In this document: one piece after another, positions 14,494 to 17,262 of the stretch
Position numbering within the stretch: position 1 is the stretch's first letter
How the letters are laid out: each line of letters begins with the position of its first letter
Assembly: GCA_947169985.1 (NCBI GenBank)
Contig: CAMVRW010000017.1
Coordinates: forward strand, 1-17,262
DNA length: 17,262 nt
Reading direction: 5' to 3'
Source of the DNA: an uncultured Butyrivibrio sp.
GTDB lineage: Bacteria > Bacillota > Clostridia > Lachnospirales > Lachnospiraceae
Position numbers and translations under genes: made by a program
Notes under the pieces: generated by a model
Told to the model about the DNA's origin: nothing
What the model saw: the letters and a program-made list of their open reading frames with translations, nothing else
Database searches by the model: none

Positions 14494-14521
14494 GCCCCGG
14501 CATAATTCGCCGGGGCTTTTT
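14494..14521 (+). terminator. Rho-independent terminator of the efflux operon
   Basis: GCCCCGGC (14494-14501) and GCCGGGGC (14509-14516) form a perfect eight-pair GC stem with a seven-base loop, followed by five Ts. An A-rich stretch just upstream could support use in both directions, but no convergent gene is present. Confidence 0.93.
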
Positions 14522-14522
14522 G

Positions 14523-14531
14523 TGGTATACT
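14523..14531 (+). promoter_or_regulatory. Extended -10 promoter of the DUF5717-type gene
   Basis: TGGTATACT fits the extended -10 pattern TGn-TATAAT with one mismatch in the hexamer. No good -35 is present because the expected position falls in the terminator hairpin. The GTG start is about 32 bases beyond the -10 box. A promoter is required here because a terminator ends two bases upstream. Confidence 0.55.
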
Positions 14532-14562
14532 AGGATAGATAAATTGTTTTTTGGGGTGCATC

Positions 14563-17262
14563 GTGAGAGAAATAATAGATCAGCTTCTTAAGGGGAATTT
14601 TATATATACACAAAGAAGCCTTGACTTTTCTACTGCCAGGGTTGAGCTGACCATGAGTCCCGGAGAGATCATCGAGGGCTCTTTTACCATATTTGGACCT
14701 GAGAATGTTCCGGTTTATGGCAAGGTTTCATCTACTGACCTTCGTATGGAGGTAGTCACTCCTGAGTTTTCAGGTTCACCCTATGAAGTGTCCTATAAAT
14801 TTGACGCCAACGGGCTCTCCAGGGGAGATGTCCTTAAGGGCGATTTCAGAATAGTATCTAATCAGGGAGAGTATCTGCTCCCCTTCGTTGTGAGCCTTCG
14901 GGTGGATCACATTGCATCCAGCCTGGGGGATATCAAGAATCTGTTCCATTTTGCCAATCTTGCAAAGACTGACTGGGATGAGGCTAAGAGCCTGTTTTAT
15001 TCCAGGGATTTCATTTCCATTTTCAAGGGGAATGATGCCCAGTATGAGAGTCTTTACAGGGGACTTTCCGTCAATCCTGACAACGAACAGAATGTGGAAG
15101 AATTCCTTGTTTCCATCAACAAGAAGCAGCCGGTGAACTTTATCCTGGATCAGGAGGCCATTCAGATTGATTATATGGGTATGGCTCATGAGTATGGAAT
15201 CATCATCACCAGGAACGGGTGGGGATACACCCATCTCAAGGCTAAGGCCGATGGGGATTTTATTGCGCTGGATAAGTATGAGCTTTCCGAGGAGGACTTT
15301 AACGGAACCAATGCAAGGATAAAGCTAAGGCTTAAGGTTGACCACCTTCACGAGGGCAACAATTACGGAAAGATCACCTTTTACAACAACTTTGTAAAGG
15401 TTGATTTCCCTGTAACTGTGTCTGTGCTTTTGCAGGAGAGACATATTACCGCTGATTACCAGGAGATGAAAAAGCTCACCGTTGACCTGGTTAAGGTATA
15501 TGAGAACTTCAGTTGCAAGAAGATAACTTCAAGAGCATGGCTTTCAGAAACCGGCAAGATCATTGCAAAGATGAATGCCATAGATGATAAGGATCTGGAG
15601 ACAAGGCTTTATACGGCTCATTATTACATCACTGCAGGAAGGACCAACGAGGGCAAATGGATCCTGGATCAGGCTGCCAGGGAAGTGGAAGAGGCTCCGG
15701 GAGATACCCTCTACAGTTACTACCTGTATCTTTCAACCCTCTGCAGCAGGGAGGATGCCTACATCAACGACATCTCAGAAAGGTTGGAGGGCATATTCAG
15801 GCGCAATCCTGACAACTGGCGTATTGCATGGCTCTTACAGTATGTTTCCGAGGAGCTTACATCATCAAGTCCAAGGAAGTGGATGATGCTGGAGGAGCAG
15901 TTCTCCTTTGGATGCAGAAGTCCAATACTTTACCTTGAGGCCATGAATCTTTTGAATGATTCACCATCTATCCTTACTAGGCTGGATGAGTATGAGCTCT
16001 ACGTCCTTGAGTACGGCGCAAAGAGGCAGATCATAAGTCTTAACCTGATTGATCAGATTGTCTATCTCTCAATCAGGGTAAGGAATTTTGACAAGAGGCT
16101 CTTCAGGATATTGAAGGCCTGCTATGAGATCAGGGGAACAGACGAAGTCCTTGAAGCAATTGTATCCCTCCTGATAAAGGGCGGCATAACAGCTCCCTTT
16201 GCTTTTGAGTGGTACGAGAAGGGTGTTGACAAGGAACTTCGTATAACAAGGCTTTACGAGTATTATATGATGTCCATCTACACTGATTCTGATGGGCTTT
16301 TGCCCTGCGACATCAGCAAGATGGTACTGATGTATTTTTCATATCAGAGCGACCTTGAGTATGACAAGAATGCCATACTTTACCGGTATGTTCATGAGCA
16401 CAAGGAGGAATTTCCTGAGCTCTACGAGTCCTATGTGCCACAGATCGAGAAGTTCCTTATGGCGCAGCTGGACAAGGGCAGGATCAGCAAGGATCTTGGA
16501 TACCTTTATAAGAACCTGATCACAAGGCAGATGGTAGACGCTGCCAATGCCTCCAAGGTTCTGTCAGTTCTTTATACTTCAGAGATAAGGACTGAGGACA
16601 AGAGGATCAATAATGTTTGCGTGATCTATGATAAGTGTCAGCAGGAGATGCGCTATCCGGTTGTGGATGGAGTGGCCTACGTTCCTCTTTATGGAAGTGA
16701 TTACGCAGTTCTTTTGACGGATCACGAAGACAACAGATATGCAGCAAGTGTGCCTTATACCAACACCAAGCTCATGCTGCCAGGGAAACTGGCCAGTTTC
16801 GCAATCCCTTATATCCAGAAGGGAAAAGAGAATCTGGATCTGTTTTTGTGCGATCTTGGTAAGAACGCTTACACCATTGATATGGACAATGTTGGAAGAT
16901 ACAGGGATCTGGCCGGTTCAGACCTTGTAAGGACCCAGTACAGGAACGAGATCAGGAACAACCTGGTAAGGTTCTATTATGACAACGACTTTACAAGGCA
17001 GCTCACGGAATATCTGATGAGCATTGAACCCAAGGACCTGAGCGGGACTGAACGCAGCGAAATGCTGGAGCTCATGGTCATGGCGGGTCTTTATGACAGG
17101 GCCCTTGAGTGGATAAAGTGCTATGGTACCTATGGAATAGATGCCAAGGTTATCCTACGCCTGTGTGTAAGGCTTCTCGACAGGGGAGGCCTGGAGCCTT
17201 TGGAAAAAGAGCTTGAGATTGCTCACTACGCCTTTAGAAACGGCAAGTACGACGAGCAGCTT
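14563..17262 (+). CDS. Large DUF5717-type protein (3' end outside the window)
   Basis: An uninterrupted frame of 900 codons runs from GTG at 14563 to the window edge with no stop. The start MREIIDQLLKGNF and the segments VSSTDLRMEVVTPEF, NLFHFANLAKTDWDEA and NVEEFLVSINKKQPV match what I recall of DUF5717 proteins of Lachnospiraceae, which exceed 1000 aa. Two beta-rich domains (about 18-115 and 207-290) each end in a GxIxFxN...PVxVSV-like strand pattern. The rest (about 300-900) is mainly alpha-helical, with TPR- or HEAT-like pairs, interrupted by a beta-rich stretch near 685-780. There is no signal peptide or membrane segment, so it is probably cytosolic. Function is unknown. The ribosome site is GGGG at 14553-14556, six bases before GTG. 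Confidence 0.8.
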   Translation, partial: MREIIDQLLKGNFIYTQRSLDFSTARVELTMSPGEIIEGSFTIFGPENVPVYGKVSSTDLRMEVVTPEFSGSPYEVSYKFDANGLSRGDVLKGDFRIVSNQGEYLLPFVVSLRVDHIASSLGDIKNLFHFANLAKTDWDEAKSLFYSRDFISIFKGNDAQYESLYRGLSVNPDNEQNVEEFLVSINKKQPVNFILDQEAIQIDYMGMAHEYGIIITRNGWGYTHLKAKADGDFIALDKYELSEEDFNGTNARIKLRLKVDHLHEGNNYGKITFYNNFVKVDFPVTVSVLLQERHITADYQEMKKLTVDLVKVYENFSCKKITSRAWLSETGKIIAKMNAIDDKDLETRLYTAHYYITAGRTNEGKWILDQAAREVEEAPGDTLYSYYLYLSTLCSREDAYINDISERLEGIFRRNPDNWRIAWLLQYVSEELTSSSPRKWMMLEEQFSFGCRSPILYLEAMNLLNDSPSILTRLDEYELYVLEYGAKRQIISLNLIDQIVYLSIRVRNFDKRLFRILKACYEIRGTDEVLEAIVSLLIKGGITAPFAFEWYEKGVDKELRITRLYEYYMMSIYTDSDGLLPCDISKMVLMYFSYQSDLEYDKNAILYRYVHEHKEEFPELYESYVPQIEKFLMAQLDKGRISKDLGYLYKNLITRQMVDAANASKVLSVLYTSEIRTEDKRINNVCVIYDKCQQEMRYPVVDGVAYVPLYGSDYAVLLTDHEDNRYAASVPYTNTKLMLPGKLASFAIPYIQKGKENLDLFLCDLGKNAYTIDMDNVGRYRDLAGSDLVRTQYRNEIRNNLVRFYYDNDFTRQLTEYLMSIEPKDLSGTERSEMLELMVMAGLYDRALEWIKCYGTYGIDAKVILRLCVRLLDRGGLEPLEKELEIAHYAFRNGKYDEQL

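Noticed and set aside
1..17262. tRNA, rRNA, CRISPR array, riboswitch or insertion sequence
   Set aside because: Intergenic spaces are short (165 bases at most) and accounted for by promoters, hairpins and ribosome sites. I saw no repeats with regular spacing and no transposase motif.

Overview
The window looks like chromosome of a Gram-positive anaerobe of the Lachnospiraceae (Butyrivibrio, Pseudobutyrivibrio or Roseburia type). The reasons are frequent AGA/AGG arginine codons, strong GGAGG-type ribosome binding sites with TTG and GTG starts, a DUF975 membrane protein, an NHLP-type peptide exporter pair, and a very large DUF5717-type protein, a family I recall mainly from Lachnospiraceae. This assignment is inference from gene content. 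Every gene I can support is on the + strand, and there is no gap over 300 bases.

Region 1 (1-4309) is a tightly packed envelope-sugar operon. It holds the tail of an unidentified gene, a dolichol-phosphate-mannose-synthase-like family 2 glycosyltransferase, a UDP-galactopyranose-mutase-like FAD protein, and a polytopic GT-C type membrane glycosyltransferase. The likely logic is to load a sugar on a polyprenyl phosphate, change it, and transfer it on the outer face of the membrane.

Region 2 (4348-8696) holds the two halves of an NHLP/NHLM-type bacteriocin or RiPP exporter. The first is an ABC transporter with an intact C39 leader peptidase, and the second is its partner ABC with a non-peptidase N-terminal domain. 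A clear terminator follows. No precursor peptide or maturation enzyme is visible, so the cargo is unknown. No terminator separates regions 1 and 2.

Region 3 (8697-9680) is a single DUF975 membrane protein with its own promoter. It is followed by a strong hairpin without a good U-tract.

Region 4 (9695-14484) is a four-gene MacAB-like efflux operon: a stand-alone ATPase, a membrane-anchored HlyD/MacA-type adaptor, and two tandem paralogous FtsX/MacB permeases, closed by a textbook terminator. The adaptor carries a canonical EF-hand/dockerin-type calcium loop between its two coiled-coil arms, which is unusual.

Region 5 (14522 to the end) starts with an extended -10 promoter and a GTG-started DUF5717-type cytosolic protein. 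It is open for 900 codons and cut by the window edge.

The most interesting points are the orphan NHLP exporter beside a polyprenyl-sugar operon, the calcium loop in the efflux adaptor, the DGG replacement of the usual DxD in the family 2 transferase, and the duplicated beta-domain architecture of the DUF5717 protein. I did not find a clearly new system; the exporter and sugar neighbourhood is the best candidate.
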